Shown piece by piece: positions 34,451-42,971 of a stretch of DNA of 64,000 nt. The position numbers and the translations under genes were made by a program. The notes below the pieces were generated by a model, which saw nothing but the letters and a program-made list of their open reading frames with translations, did no database searches and was not told where the DNA came from. Every line of letters starts with the position of its first letter. The first letter of the stretch is position 1. The stretch comes from Salinirussus salinus (GTDB lineage Archaea > Halobacteriota > Halobacteria > Halobacteriales > Haloarculaceae): the NCBI RefSeq assembly GCF_009831455.1, contig NZ_WOWO01000002.1, forward strand, positions 868,001 to 932,000, given 5' to 3'.

Positions 34451-34782
34451 ACGGCGGTCCTACAGGACCGGCAGTCCGGACGGCGACCCGCCGCGCGGCT
34501 CCGTCCAGGGCAGCGAAGGCACCCGAGCGAACCGCACCTGTTGGCCCCGTCGGGTTAGCACGGCGCGTCACCGAACTGCGGTGTGAGGAGGGTGAAACGA
34601 GAGCGTGTCGGTGTCGGCGGGACCGCGCCAGTGCCGGCACTCTCCCCGACCCATGCTGCACGTGAATTCGTAGAGTGGCCAAGTAGCACGCCCACGGAAA
34701 CCTCACGTAACTGAACGTTGCGGCGAGGCGCGGGCGGACACCGGCACGTCGCGGCCGCCGAGGCCGGACTCCGCGGGGCCGG
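34451..34782. other. 332-bp intergenic region, no gene seen
   Basis: The GC-rich space between the hydrolase and the UspA gene (convergent) has no frame with coding character. A short hairpin ggtcc-taca-ggacc (34457-34470) just after the hydrolase stop could be a terminator. Nothing else is apparent. Confidence 0.4.
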
Positions 34783-35217
34783 TCACTGCTTCTCAACGTC
34801 GGTCACGGTAACCGGGACACTGGCGTTGAGAAGCACCGACTGCGCGACGCTTCCGAGCAGCACCTTCCCGACGGGGGTGCGCTTCCGGCCACACATGACG
34901 ATCTGGTCGGCACCGAATTCGTCGGCCGCTTCCACGATCCCCGGTCCCGGCTCGGCGATCTTCCGGTGTTTCTCCACAGTGATGCCCGCACGCTCCAGCA
35001 CTGCCGTCGCTCTCCCCACGCTGGCCGGGAAGTCCTCCTCGTCGTACCACTCCTCCGAACTGACGGTCCCGCTGTCGACGCTGGAGACCTCGATGTCCTC
35101 GTGGACGTTCAGGACCGTGACGCGGATCTCGTCGGCCGCACACGGCTGCGCAGCAACGGTTTCCGCGGCCGCGACTGCGCGCTCCTCGTCGGCGTCCACC
35201 GGCATGAGTATGTGCAT
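34783..35217 (-). CDS. Universal stress protein (UspA family)
   Basis: A 144-residue Usp domain: start MHILMPVDADEERAV, central region DEFGADQIVMCGRKRTP and the nucleotide-binding motif VGKVLLGSVAQSVLLNASVPVTV (G-2x-G-9x-S type). It therefore probably binds ATP. An AT-rich tract (taattacatttt, about 35240-35255) upstream is a likely promoter. There is no operon partner. Confidence 0.9.
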   Translation of the reverse strand: MHILMPVDADEERAVAAAETVAAQPCAADEIRVTVLNVHEDIEVSSVDSGTVSSEEWYDEEDFPASVGRATAVLERAGITVEKHRKIAEPGPGIVEAADEFGADQIVMCGRKRTPVGKVLLGSVAQSVLLNASVPVTVTDVEKQ

Positions 35218-35531
35218 GCCCGGTACTTTACTATACAGAATAATTACATTTTCGGGTTACTTATGTGGTATCTCCGGGCGACTGTCCGCAAGTGGTTGTC
35301 CCGCCGAGCGCCACAGGCGAATATCCACGCGGGTCCCGGTTCGGGCAGATTCTCACGCCTCTCGCGGCGTCCGTCCACGGTCATGCGACGTCGGTCTGTT
35401 GTCTGCCACAGGGGGTCGAGACGCGGCTGCGAGTGGCTCACGCCGCTCCTGGAACCCGGGTGTGGCGCACCGGCGGGTCCCGCAGGGCGGCCACTTCCGC
35501 GTGCACGGTTGGCGTGGAGTGCCGTCGTCGA
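35218..35531. other. 314-bp intergenic region, no gene seen
   Basis: This lies between the UspA start and the stop of the next minus-strand gene. The left end is AT-rich (promoter of uspA); the rest is GC-rich without coding signs in either strand. Confidence 0.4.
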
Positions 35532-36404
35532 TCAGCCCGTCAGGAATTCCGTGAGGGTGTCGTTCAGTTCGCCTGGCTTGTCGAGCATCAGCCAGTGGCT
35601 CGCGTCGCTGACCCGTTCGTACTGCCACGGCCCATCGACCTTCTCGGTGGATGCTGTCATCTGTTCCTCAGTGAGGTAGTGGTCCCTGTCACTCCACACA
35701 CCCAGCACCGGGCAGGTCACGTCGGGGTAGTCCGCTCCGCGTTCCTCCGGGGGCTCGGGCCTGACGTTCGCCCGATACCAGTTGAGGGCAGCTGTGAGCG
35801 CCCCCGGTCGGGACAGGTTGGCTATGTAGCGGTCCTGGTCGCCATCGCCACGGCTCCACTCGCGGAACAGCCGCCAGTCGTCGTGCCGGAGCCACGCTTC
35901 GGCGACCTCCTCGAACTGGAAGAAGTAGAAGTACCAGGAGCGTTCGCGTTGTTCGACCGTCTGGGACCCCGAATTCCCCGGCGCGCCCACCGACAGCGCG
36001 ACCAGCCGCTCGACAGTGTCCGGCTGCGTCGCCGCTAGCAACCACGCGACGGCCGCTCCCCAGTCGTGGCCGACGAGACGAACGTTCTCGACCTCCAGGG
36101 AACCCAAAATGCGCATCACGTCTTCGGCAGCGTTGGGAACCGCATACGCCTCGACCGGCCCGGGTTTCGGTGCATCCCCGAACCCGCGCATATCCGGTGC
36201 GACCACGCGAAAGCCCGCCTCAGCGAGCGCGGGGACCTGGTACCGCCAGAGATGGCGGGAGTCCGGGAACCCGTGGAGCATGAGCACCACCGGGCCGTCC
36301 CCGTAATCGAGGACCGGGAACGAGCCGCTCTCGGTCTCGACAGTCCTTGTAGCGTCCGCGACATCGACCGGATCCGGTTCCGCGTCCACCATCGGTTTTG
36401 TCAC
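35532..36404 (-). CDS. Epoxide-hydrolase-like alpha/beta hydrolase
   Basis: A 290-residue alpha/beta hydrolase. Oxyanion motif LHGFPDSRHLWR, nucleophile elbow GHDWGA with Asp as nucleophile (as in epoxide hydrolases and haloalkane dehalogenases), VWSDRDHYL acid region and the catalytic His in SDASHWLMLD all occur. The HGFP/GHDWG pair makes an epoxide hydrolase likelier than a dehalogenase. GTG at 36404 is about 27 nt from a TATA-like ctatgata; ATG at 36392 is also possible. Confidence 0.87.
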   Translation of the reverse strand: MTKPMVDAEPDPVDVADATRTVETESGSFPVLDYGDGPVVLMLHGFPDSRHLWRYQVPALAEAGFRVVAPDMRGFGDAPKPGPVEAYAVPNAAEDVMRILGSLEVENVRLVGHDWGAAVAWLLAATQPDTVERLVALSVGAPGNSGSQTVEQRERSWYFYFFQFEEVAEAWLRHDDWRLFREWSRGDGDQDRYIANLSRPGALTAALNWYRANVRPEPPEERGADYPDVTCPVLGVWSDRDHYLTEEQMTASTEKVDGPWQYERVSDASHWLMLDKPGELNDTLTEFLTG

Positions 36405-36763
36405 CCTGCCGGTCTACAGGAACCACTATCATAGACTTATCCCATGCCGGACTATCGCCGCGCGGGAGAGGTATGTCTGGTTTTCCTGCCGCCTGGTGTG
36501 ACGGACGGCTGCCAGCCCCGCCAGGGCTCGGAATCGCTGGCTCCCGAGCGCGCGGTTTTCACTCCGCGGGACGAGAGAGACCTGTCTGGCGAAATAATCG
36601 GTGGTCCGGGATATTCAAAGTTCTACCCGGTGTCGGTCGAGTTGCAGCACACGCTCTCTTGCGCGCGCTGGAACCGGGTCTCCGGGACTGCACGGTGCGG
36701 AGGTGTCCGGGCAGTCGCCGGACATCCGAACAGTTATCTGAATGGCTGTTCATTTACTCAACC
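36405..36763. other. 359-bp intergenic region upstream of the ars operon
   Basis: The divergent space between the hydrolase and arsR. The left end holds the hydrolase promoter (AT-rich, 36421-36445) and the right end holds the arsR promoter and dyad. Nothing recognisable lies between them, apart from an AT-rich attcaaagttc near 36613. Confidence 0.5.
36728..36751 (+). promoter_or_regulatory. Inverted repeat over the arsR promoter (candidate ArsR operator)
   Basis: GAACAG (36728-36733) and CTGTTC (36746-36751) form a perfect 6-bp dyad with 12 bp between. The TATA-like gttatct sits inside it, about 30 nt before the arsR ATG. A repressor bound here would block TBP, so autoregulation by ArsR is likely but inferred. 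Confidence 0.55.
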
Positions 36764-37162
36764 ATGAGCCAGCAGTCAGAACGTCTCGAGCGCCTCATCG
36801 TCGAACAGGAAGGCGAGTGCTGCGTTGAGGACATCAACGCGCGCGTGGAGGCCATGGAGCGGCACGTCTCGGCGTTCCCGGCCGACACCGGGCGCGACCG
36901 GACCGCGCTCAAGGTACTGGGCAACGACACCCGCTACACGATCGTCCGCCTGCTGGCGGCGGCCGGCCGGGAACTCTGTGTCTGTGAGATCACACCCGTC
37001 GTCGACGTCAGCGACAGCGCGGTCAGTCACGCCCTCTCGGACCTGTTCGAGGCGGGGCTTGTCACCCGCCGGAAGGACGGTACCTGGCGCTACTACGAGG
37101 CGACCGAGCGGGCGGCCGCCCTGCTGGACGCGCTCGACAGGACCCGGGAGGGGTCACAGTGA
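36764..37162 (+). CDS. arsR: ArsR-family metal-responsive repressor
   Basis: A 132-residue winged-helix repressor. The DNA-binding region (SDSAVSHALSDLFEAGLVTRRKDG) and the metal box ELCVCEI (C72, C74) match ArsR/SmtB repressors that release DNA on binding As(III). An extra CC pair (C19, C20) in the N-terminal extension could add a third ligand, as in some variant ArsRs. It is the first gene of the arsRCM-acr3 operon and overlaps arsC by 4 nt. Confidence 0.92.
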   Translation: MSQQSERLERLIVEQEGECCVEDINARVEAMERHVSAFPADTGRDRTALKVLGNDTRYTIVRLLAAAGRELCVCEITPVVDVSDSAVSHALSDLFEAGLVTRRKDGTWRYYEATERAAALLDALDRTREGSQ

Positions 37163-37599
37163 GCGACGGCGTGCGCGTGGCGTTCGTCTGCGTCCAGAAC
37201 GCCGGCCGGAGCCAGATGGCGACCGCCTTTGCCGAGCGCGAACGGGAACAGCGGGGGCTGGCAGACGCGGTAGAGGTCCTCACTGGCGGGACCGACCCCG
37301 CGGAGGAAGTCCACGACGTCGTCCGGGAGGTGATGGCCGAGGAGGGGGTCGACCTCGCGGACCGCGCGCCACGGGAGGTCACCACTGCGGAGCTCGAGTC
37401 GTGTGACTACGTCGCGACCATGGGCTGTTCGACGCTCGACCTCGACGCCGACGAGGGGGCCGTCGACGTCCGGGACTGGGCGCTCGAGGACCCGGACGGC
37501 AAGGATCTCGACCGGGTGCGGGAGGTCCGCGAGGCGGTCCGCGAGCACGTCCGCGCGCTGTTCGACGAGATCGAAGCGGAGGTGACCGCGGATGTCTGA
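37159..37599 (+). CDS. arsC: Arsenate reductase / low-molecular-weight phosphatase ArsC
   Basis: A 146-residue enzyme of the LMW phosphatase fold. The P-loop FVCVQNAGRS (CX5R, C11-R17) and the later MGCS cysteine fit the thioredoxin-type ArsC that reduces arsenate to arsenite. The downstream aspartate (RDWALEDPDGKD) acts as general acid. It begins with a GTG at 37159 overlapping the arsR stop, and overlaps arsM by 8 nt. Confidence 0.9.
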   Translation: MSDGVRVAFVCVQNAGRSQMATAFAEREREQRGLADAVEVLTGGTDPAEEVHDVVREVMAEEGVDLADRAPREVTTAELESCDYVATMGCSTLDLDADEGAVDVRDWALEDPDGKDLDRVREVREAVREHVRALFDEIEAEVTADV

Positions 37600-38440
37600 T
37601 TCCGGGGAATCGGGGACGGGACTCGACGCAGCGACCCAGCGACAGGTCGTCCGCGAACGCTACGCCCGGATCGCGAGTTCGGGGACGGGCGAGACGGAGG
37701 GAAGCGGGTGCTGTGCGACCGACGAGTGCCGCGCCGGCGAGACGGCAGAGGAGGCGGCCGAGACCGCGGAACAGCTCGGCTACTCGCGACGCGAGGTCGA
37801 GAGCGTCGACGGCGAGGCGAATCTCGGACTCGGCTGTGGCAATCCCCGGGCGATCGCCTCGCTCGAGGAGGGCGAGACGGTGCTCGACCTGGGGTCGGGT
37901 GCCGGCTTCGACTGCTTCCTGGCAGCACGAGAAGTCGGGGAGTCCGGCCGGGTCGTCGGGGTCGACATGACCCCGGAGATGGTCGAGAAAGCCAGGGAAA
38001 ACGCGGCCGAGAACGGGAGCGACGCCGTCGAGTTCCGGCTGGGGGAGATCGAGCACCTCCCCGTCGCGGACGCCAGCGTGGACGTCGTCATCTCGAACTG
38101 CGTGGTGAACCTCTCGCCGGACAAGCCGCAGGTGTTCCGGGAGTCGTTTCGGGTGCTTCGGCCGGGCGGACGGCTCGCCATCTCGGACGTCGTCCTGACC
38201 GCAGACGTCCCGGAGGGGATCCGTGCCGACCCGGACTCCGTCGCCTCCTGTGTCGCGGGCGCGTCGACCGTCGACCGGCTCCGGGAGGTACTCACCGAGG
38301 TCGGGTTCGAGCAGGTCGACATCTCCCCCAAGGAAGACAGCGACCGGTTCATCAGCGAGTGGGACGACGAACGCGACGTGAGTGACTTCCTCGTCTCCGC
38401 GAGTATCACCGGTCGGAAACCGGAGATCCCCGATGAGTGA
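37592..38440 (+). CDS. arsM: Arsenite S-adenosylmethionine methyltransferase ArsM
   Basis: A 282-residue SAM methyltransferase that makes methylated arsenicals. SAM motif VLDLGSGAGFDCF (about residues 97-109), VVGVDMTPEM and SNCVVNLSPDK. The conserved arsenic-binding cysteines are in place: C82, C170 and C220, with an extra CC at residues 40-41. It overlaps arsC (8 nt upstream) and acr3 (8 nt downstream), so it is translationally coupled. Confidence 0.92.
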   Translation: MSDSGESGTGLDAATQRQVVRERYARIASSGTGETEGSGCCATDECRAGETAEEAAETAEQLGYSRREVESVDGEANLGLGCGNPRAIASLEEGETVLDLGSGAGFDCFLAAREVGESGRVVGVDMTPEMVEKARENAAENGSDAVEFRLGEIEHLPVADASVDVVISNCVVNLSPDKPQVFRESFRVLRPGGRLAISDVVLTADVPEGIRADPDSVASCVAGASTVDRLREVLTEVGFEQVDISPKEDSDRFISEWDDERDVSDFLVSASITGRKPEIPDE

Positions 38441-39596
38441 CGCCGCCCACGCGCACGGCCCGGACTGTGACTGCGAGAGCTGTGGCGACCCCCGGTCGAT
38501 GGACCTCCTCGACAAGTATCTCACCGTCTGGATCTTCGGGGCGATGGCCGTCGGGGTCGGACTCGGATCCGTCGCGCCCTCGGTGACTCAGCCCATCCAG
38601 GACTTCCACCTCGTCGAGATCGGGCTGGTGCTGATGATGTACCCGCCGCTGGCGAAGGCGAACTACTCGCAGCTCCGGGCCGTCTTCTCGAACTGGCGCG
38701 TGCTCGGGCTGAGCCTCGTCCAGAACTGGCTGATCGGCCCGACGCTGATGTTCGGGCTCGCCGTCTTCTTCTTCAGCGGGCTCGTCCCCGGCCTGCCGGC
38801 CCGTCCCGAGTACTTCCTCGGTCTCGTGTTCATCGGGATGGCCCGGTGTATCGCGATGGTGCTGGTCTGGAACGAACTCGCCGAGGGGTCGACGGAGTAC
38901 GTCACCGGCCTGGTCGCCTTCAACAGCCTCTTTCAGATCCTCACCTACGGCGTCTACGTCTGGTTTTTCGGCCTCTTCCTGCCGCCGCTGCTGGGCATGG
39001 ACACCCTGGTCGCCGGCATCGAGACCTTCGACGTCAGCCCGATCCAGGTCTTCGAGGCGATCGTCGTCTTCCTCGGGATCCCCTTCCTCGGCGGCTTTCT
39101 CACCCGCTACATCGGGACCCGGACGAAGGGCGAACAGTGGTACGACGAGACCTTCGTCCCCAGGATCGACCCGCTGACGCTCGCGGCGTTGCTGTTCACC
39201 GTCGTCGTGATGTTCGCGACCCAGGGGGAGAACATCGTCGCCGCCCCCGGGGACGTGCTCCTGATCGCCGTCCCGCTGACGGTCTATTTCGTCGTGATGT
39301 TCCTCGTGAGCTTCGGGATGGGCAAGGGGATCGGCGCCGATTACTCGACGACGACGGCGATCGGCTTCACCGCCGCCTCCAACAACTTCGAGCTGGCCAT
39401 CGCGGTCGCGGTCGCCGTCTTCGGCGTCGGCTCCGGCGTCGCCTTCGCGACGGTCGTCGGCCCGCTGATCGAGGTGCCCGTCCTGCTCGCGCTGGTCAAC
39501 GTCGCGCTGTACTTCCAGCGCCGCTTCGACTGGACCGGCGCGACGACCGGGAGTCTCGCCGCCTCCGACCCCGAGCCCACACCGGAGGACGACTGA
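38433..39596 (+). CDS. acr3: Arsenite efflux transporter, ACR3 family
   Basis: A 387-residue transporter of about ten membrane helices that pumps arsenite out. The conserved Cys of the fourth helix (GMARCIAMV, C139) and the AASNNFELAIAVAVAVFG segment with its Glu are present. The N-terminal extension MSDAAHAHGPDCDCESC has three or four cysteines and histidines not needed by the family, possibly a metal-binding handle. The ATG at 38433 overlaps the arsM stop. Confidence 0.93.
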   Translation: MSDAAHAHGPDCDCESCGDPRSMDLLDKYLTVWIFGAMAVGVGLGSVAPSVTQPIQDFHLVEIGLVLMMYPPLAKANYSQLRAVFSNWRVLGLSLVQNWLIGPTLMFGLAVFFFSGLVPGLPARPEYFLGLVFIGMARCIAMVLVWNELAEGSTEYVTGLVAFNSLFQILTYGVYVWFFGLFLPPLLGMDTLVAGIETFDVSPIQVFEAIVVFLGIPFLGGFLTRYIGTRTKGEQWYDETFVPRIDPLTLAALLFTVVVMFATQGENIVAAPGDVLLIAVPLTVYFVVMFLVSFGMGKGIGADYSTTTAIGFTAASNNFELAIAVAVAVFGVGSGVAFATVVGPLIEVPVLLALVNVALYFQRRFDWTGATTGSLAASDPEPTPEDD

Positions 39597-39722
39597 GCCG
39601 CCGGCACGGGCCGAGTACGGTCGTGTCCGCCACTCCCGACCGCTAGCGCCGGGTGAGCCACGGGACCGGTTCCGTGGGGCGACGGGGCCAGGTTTACACG
39701 TGCTCGCGACACAGGGCCGGCA

Positions 39723-40394
39723 ATGGACGGCGTCCACGACCTCGGTGGCACCGACGGGACGGGGCGGGTCTCGCACACTCCCACCGAGCCCGTGTTCCAC
39801 GACGAGTTCGAGCGGCGGATGTTCGGGATGGTGATGGTCACGATGGCGAACCGGGAGTACACGATGGACGAGTTCCGCCACGCCATCGAGCGCATGGCCC
39901 CGGCGTGGTACCTCGACTCCTCGTACTACGAACACTGGCTGGCAGCGGTGGAGAAGCTCCTCGTCGAGCGCGGCGTGCTGGAGGCCGAGGAACTGCGCGA
40001 GCGCATCGAGCAGGCGCGGGCGGGCGGGGTCACGGTACCGGAACGCGCCGACCCGGAAGCCGCCGAGGCGATGCGTGCGATAGTCGGGAGCGGCGGCGGC
40101 ACGTATCGCGGCCCCGGTGACCCGGCGTTCGAAGTCGGCGACACGGTCAGGGTGCGGAACATGCACCCGGAGGGACACACCCGCTGTCCCGGGTACGTCC
40201 GCCGTGCCGAGGGGACCGTCCGGGAAGTCTACGGCGAGCACGTCCTGCCGGACAGCCACGCACACCGGGACGGGGAGTCCCCGGAGCCGCTGTACTCGGT
40301 CCGCTTCGCGGGCGAGGCGCTGTGGGGTCCCGACGCCGAGGCCAACACGGCCGTCTCCGTCGACCTCTGGGAGCGTTACCTGGAGTCGCCGTAG
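39723..40394 (+). CDS. nthB: Nitrile hydratase, beta subunit
   Basis: A 223-residue subunit of the enzyme that converts nitriles to amides. Start MDGVHDLGGTDGTG is the family signature; FERRMFGM, WYLDSSYYEHWLAAVE and the SH3-like end with HTRCPGYVRRAEGTV follow. It lies 72 bp before the alpha-subunit gene, in the beta-alpha order typical of cobalt-type operons. Cobalt is decided by the alpha subunit's sequence. The gene begins 126 bp after acr3 in the same orientation. Confidence 0.92.
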   Translation: MDGVHDLGGTDGTGRVSHTPTEPVFHDEFERRMFGMVMVTMANREYTMDEFRHAIERMAPAWYLDSSYYEHWLAAVEKLLVERGVLEAEELRERIEQARAGGVTVPERADPEAAEAMRAIVGSGGGTYRGPGDPAFEVGDTVRVRNMHPEGHTRCPGYVRRAEGTVREVYGEHVLPDSHAHRDGESPEPLYSVRFAGEALWGPDAEANTAVSVDLWERYLESP

Positions 40395-40435
40395 GCGAGC
40401 GCCCCCGTACCGGCGGCCCTGGCGACGGTGAGAAC

Positions 40436-40467
40436 CGTTAAGCGCATCGCTACCACACTCCGTGGTA
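40436..40467 (+). promoter_or_regulatory. nthA promoter with perfect dyad at the start codon
   Basis: A TATA-like gttaag (40436-40441) is 26-31 nt before the nthA ATG, implying a separate leaderless promoter. TACCAC (40451-40456) and GTGGTA (40462-40467) form a perfect 6-bp dyad with a 5-nt centre that ends on the A of the ATG, where an operator or RNA hairpin could act. Confidence 0.5.
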
Positions 40468-41111
40468 TGACCGACGGCCAGGAGCACGACCACGACGACC
40501 GGGACCACCCGGTGCCGACGGACGACCCGGAAGCCCGCGCCCGGGCGCTGCAGTCGCTGCTCGTCGAGAAAGAGAAGCTCTCGACCGACGCGGTCGACGA
40601 GGTGGTGAGCATCTACGAGGAGGAGGTCGGCCCGATGAACGGCGCCGAGGTGGTCGCCCGCGCGTGGAGCGACCCCGACTACCGCGAGTGGTTGCTCGAG
40701 GACGGCACCGCCGCGATCGACGACCTCGGGTACACGGGCGTGCAGGGCGTGGACATCGAGGTCAAAGAGAACTCCCCCGGGACGCACAACGTCATCGTCT
40801 GTACGCTCTGTTCGTGTTACCCGTGGCCGGTGCTGGGGCTCCCGCCGACGTGGTACAAGTCCCCGCCCTACCGGTCGAAGATCGTCAAGCGGCCGCGGCG
40901 GACGCTGCGCGAGGAGTTCGACCTCGACCTGTCCGAGGACGTCGGGATCGACGTCTGGGACTCCAGTTCCGAGATCCGGTACATGGTGCTCCCCCAGCGA
41001 CCCGAGGGGACCGAAGGGATGTCGGAGTCGGAGCTGGCCGACCTGGTCACCCGCGACTCGATGATCGGCGTCGAGCGACTGGGCGGGCGGCGTGCGGGGG
41101 AGTTGGCGTGA
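40467..41111 (+). CDS. nthA: Nitrile hydratase, alpha subunit (cobalt type)
   Basis: A 214-residue catalytic subunit. The metal claw VCTLCSCYPW (C112, C115, C117) is intact, and the Thr after the first Cys marks the cobalt rather than the iron type. The GLPPTWYKSPPYRSKIV segment and the RYMVLPQRPEGT end are canonical. The N-terminus has a His/Asp-rich stretch (HDHDDRDH), unusual and perhaps metal related. It overlaps the accessory gene by 4 nt (GTGA), indicating coupled translation. Confidence 0.94.
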   Translation: MTDGQEHDHDDRDHPVPTDDPEARARALQSLLVEKEKLSTDAVDEVVSIYEEEVGPMNGAEVVARAWSDPDYREWLLEDGTAAIDDLGYTGVQGVDIEVKENSPGTHNVIVCTLCSCYPWPVLGLPPTWYKSPPYRSKIVKRPRRTLREEFDLDLSEDVGIDVWDSSSEIRYMVLPQRPEGTEGMSESELADLVTRDSMIGVERLGGRRAGELA

Positions 41112-41551
41112 CCGACGACCTCGAGGCGACCATCAGTGACGTTCGCGCGGCGACCGAGCCGCCGGGCGAGGACGACATCGTCTTCGAGGCGCCCTGGCAG
41201 GCCCGGGCCTTCGCGCTCACTGTCGCGTTGCGCCGCGAGGGCGATTTCCCGTGGGAGGCGTTCCAGACGCGGCTCATCGAGGAACTCGAGGACGTGGGGG
41301 GCGGTGCCGCGGCATCTGCCGGTGCCGAGGAGACCGAGGCGGCGTACTACCGGGCATGGCTCGCTGCCGTCGAGCGCCTGCTCCTGGAGGAGGACATACT
41401 GGAGGACGAGGAGCTGGCCGAGCGCGTCACGGCCTTCGCCTCGGGGGAGCGTGACGCCTCGGAGTTCGTCGTCGGCGACCACGGTCACGACCACTCCCAC
41501 GACCACGGGGACGGGCACGCACACGACCACGGGGACGCGCACGACCGGTAA
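41108..41551 (+). CDS. Nitrile hydratase accessory (activator) protein with His-rich tail
   Basis: A 147-residue protein of the NHase accessory family, which helps load cobalt into the alpha subunit. It shares a helical core with beta-subunit N-termini (FEAPWQARAFALTVALRR, YYRAWLAAVERLLLEE). The end is a His-Asp-rich tail of about 24 residues (GDHGHDHSHDHGDGHAHDHG in part), a likely cobalt-binding store. It starts with GTG 41108, overlapping the nthA stop. Confidence 0.85.
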   Translation: MTDDLEATISDVRAATEPPGEDDIVFEAPWQARAFALTVALRREGDFPWEAFQTRLIEELEDVGGGAAASAGAEETEAAYYRAWLAAVERLLLEEDILEDEELAERVTAFASGERDASEFVVGDHGHDHSHDHGDGHAHDHGDAHDR

Positions 41552-41699
41552 GTACGGACCAGTGTCTCCAGTCAACCACGCGGCGTGGGTAGGTCCGCTC
41601 AGTGACGTGTCGATCTCTGCTACTGTGAGTCGTCCGGATGGCGGGGAATGAAGCAGCGTCGAGGAGACCGAGGCCACCCCCGACCGGGCCACGACAAGA

Positions 41700-41774
41700 T
41701 GGGCGCTGCAGGATTTGAACCCGCGACAGCTTGGTCCGAAGCCAAGTACTCTGTCCAGACTGAGCTAAGCGCCC
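41700..41774 (-). tRNA. tRNA-Arg (anticodon UCG)
   Basis: A 75-nt tRNA on the minus strand. Acceptor stem GGGCGCT (41768-41774) pairs with AGCGCCC (41701-41707), with discriminator A at 41700. The anticodon stem CTTGG/CCAAG closes the loop CTTCGGA with anticodon TCG at 41737-41739. It reads CGA codons. CCA is not encoded. The flanks show no repeat copies. Confidence 0.96.
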
Positions 41775-41846
41775 TCGTCTCCCACCTATCTAGCTCGCCT
41801 CAAAAACTCCCCGATTTCCCAGACTGAGCGGACCACTACCGGGGAG

Positions 41847-42971
41847 CTACAGTGGCTCCTCGCCCTCGATGATGTCCAGCGCGCGCTCTGCCATCGCGGG
41901 CACGCGCTCCTCCATCAGCGGGTAGGCCGGGTTGCTGCTGTTGCCCTCGAGATACCGGCGATACATCATCTCGCAGGCGCCGGCGGATTTGAACACCCCG
42001 AAGGTGCGGTAGAAGCGCTCGTTGTCGAAGGTCAGCCCGGTCTGTTCCTCGTAGCGGTCGAGCAGTTCCCGCCGGGAGAGATAGCCCTCCCTCGCTTCGA
42101 TCCGGTTGCTGAGCGGGTCCTCGCGGTCGGGGTCGCCCGGGTCCGTCCAGGAGATGAGCATCCACCCCAGGTCCATCGACGGGTCCCCGCGGGTGCACAT
42201 CTCCCAGTCGAAGACGCCGACGAGTTCGGGCGGGGTCCCCGGCCCGAACATCACGTTGTCCAGCTTGTAGTCCCCGTGGACCAGCGTGTGGGCGTAGTCG
42301 TCGGGGACGTTGTCGGCCAGCCAGTCGGCCACCTCGTGGAGTTCCGGGATCGGGCGGTCGTCGGCGGTCACCTCGAAGGCCCACTCCAGTTGCTCGGTCC
42401 AGCGCTCGACCTGGCGTTCGGTGTAGCCCTCGGGATGACCCATGTCGTCGAGCCCGACCGCGGCGGGGTCGATGGTGTGGATCTCGGCGATGGTGTCGAT
42501 GAAGGCCTCCGAGAGCAGGCGGCGCTGTTCGGGGTCGGCGAAGCGCTCGGGCTCCTCGTCGCGGATCACGTCCCCCTCCAGCCGTTCCATCACGTAGAAA
42601 TCGGAGCCGATGACGGAGTGGTCGTCACAGGCTGCGACGGTCCGCGGGACCGGAACAGCGGTATCCTGGAGCGCGTCCATCGCGCGGTACTCCCGGAGGA
42701 CCTCGTGGGCGGCGTCGGCATGAGCCCCCGCGGGCGGCCGCCGGAGCACCAGTTCGTGGTCGCCCCAGTCGACGAACAGGGTCTCGTTGGAGTGGCCGGC
42801 CTGGTGGTACTCGACGTGCAACTCCCCGGGACCGAGCGCGTCTTCGAGGAACGCCGCGAGCGCCTCCTCGTCGAACAGCCGGCCGAGGTACTCCTCGTCG
42901 ACGGCTTCCTCGTCCAGCCCGCTCACGCCGTCCTCGGTATCCGTGGCGTCGGTAGTATCGTCCCCACTCAT
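41847..42971 (-). CDS. APH-family phosphotransferase
   Basis: A 374-residue kinase-like protein. ATP-binding domain with HQAGHSNETLFVDWG; the catalytic HGDYKLDN (D234) and the metal-binding DWE (D255) are present. Relatives are often linked to acyl-CoA dehydrogenases (ACAD10/11-like) and may phosphorylate hydroxyacyl substrates. Here it overlaps the enoyl-CoA hydratase by 4 nt and lies by an acyl-CoA ligase, which supports a fatty- or hydroxyacyl-CoA role. The ATG at 42971 overlaps the upstream stop. Confidence 0.85.
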   Translation of the reverse strand: MSGDDTTDATDTEDGVSGLDEEAVDEEYLGRLFDEEALAAFLEDALGPGELHVEYHQAGHSNETLFVDWGDHELVLRRPPAGAHADAAHEVLREYRAMDALQDTAVPVPRTVAACDDHSVIGSDFYVMERLEGDVIRDEEPERFADPEQRRLLSEAFIDTIAEIHTIDPAAVGLDDMGHPEGYTERQVERWTEQLEWAFEVTADDRPIPELHEVADWLADNVPDDYAHTLVHGDYKLDNVMFGPGTPPELVGVFDWEMCTRGDPSMDLGWMLISWTDPGDPDREDPLSNRIEAREGYLSRRELLDRYEEQTGLTFDNERFYRTFGVFKSAGACEMMYRRYLEGNSSNPAYPLMEERVPAMAERALDIIEGEEPL

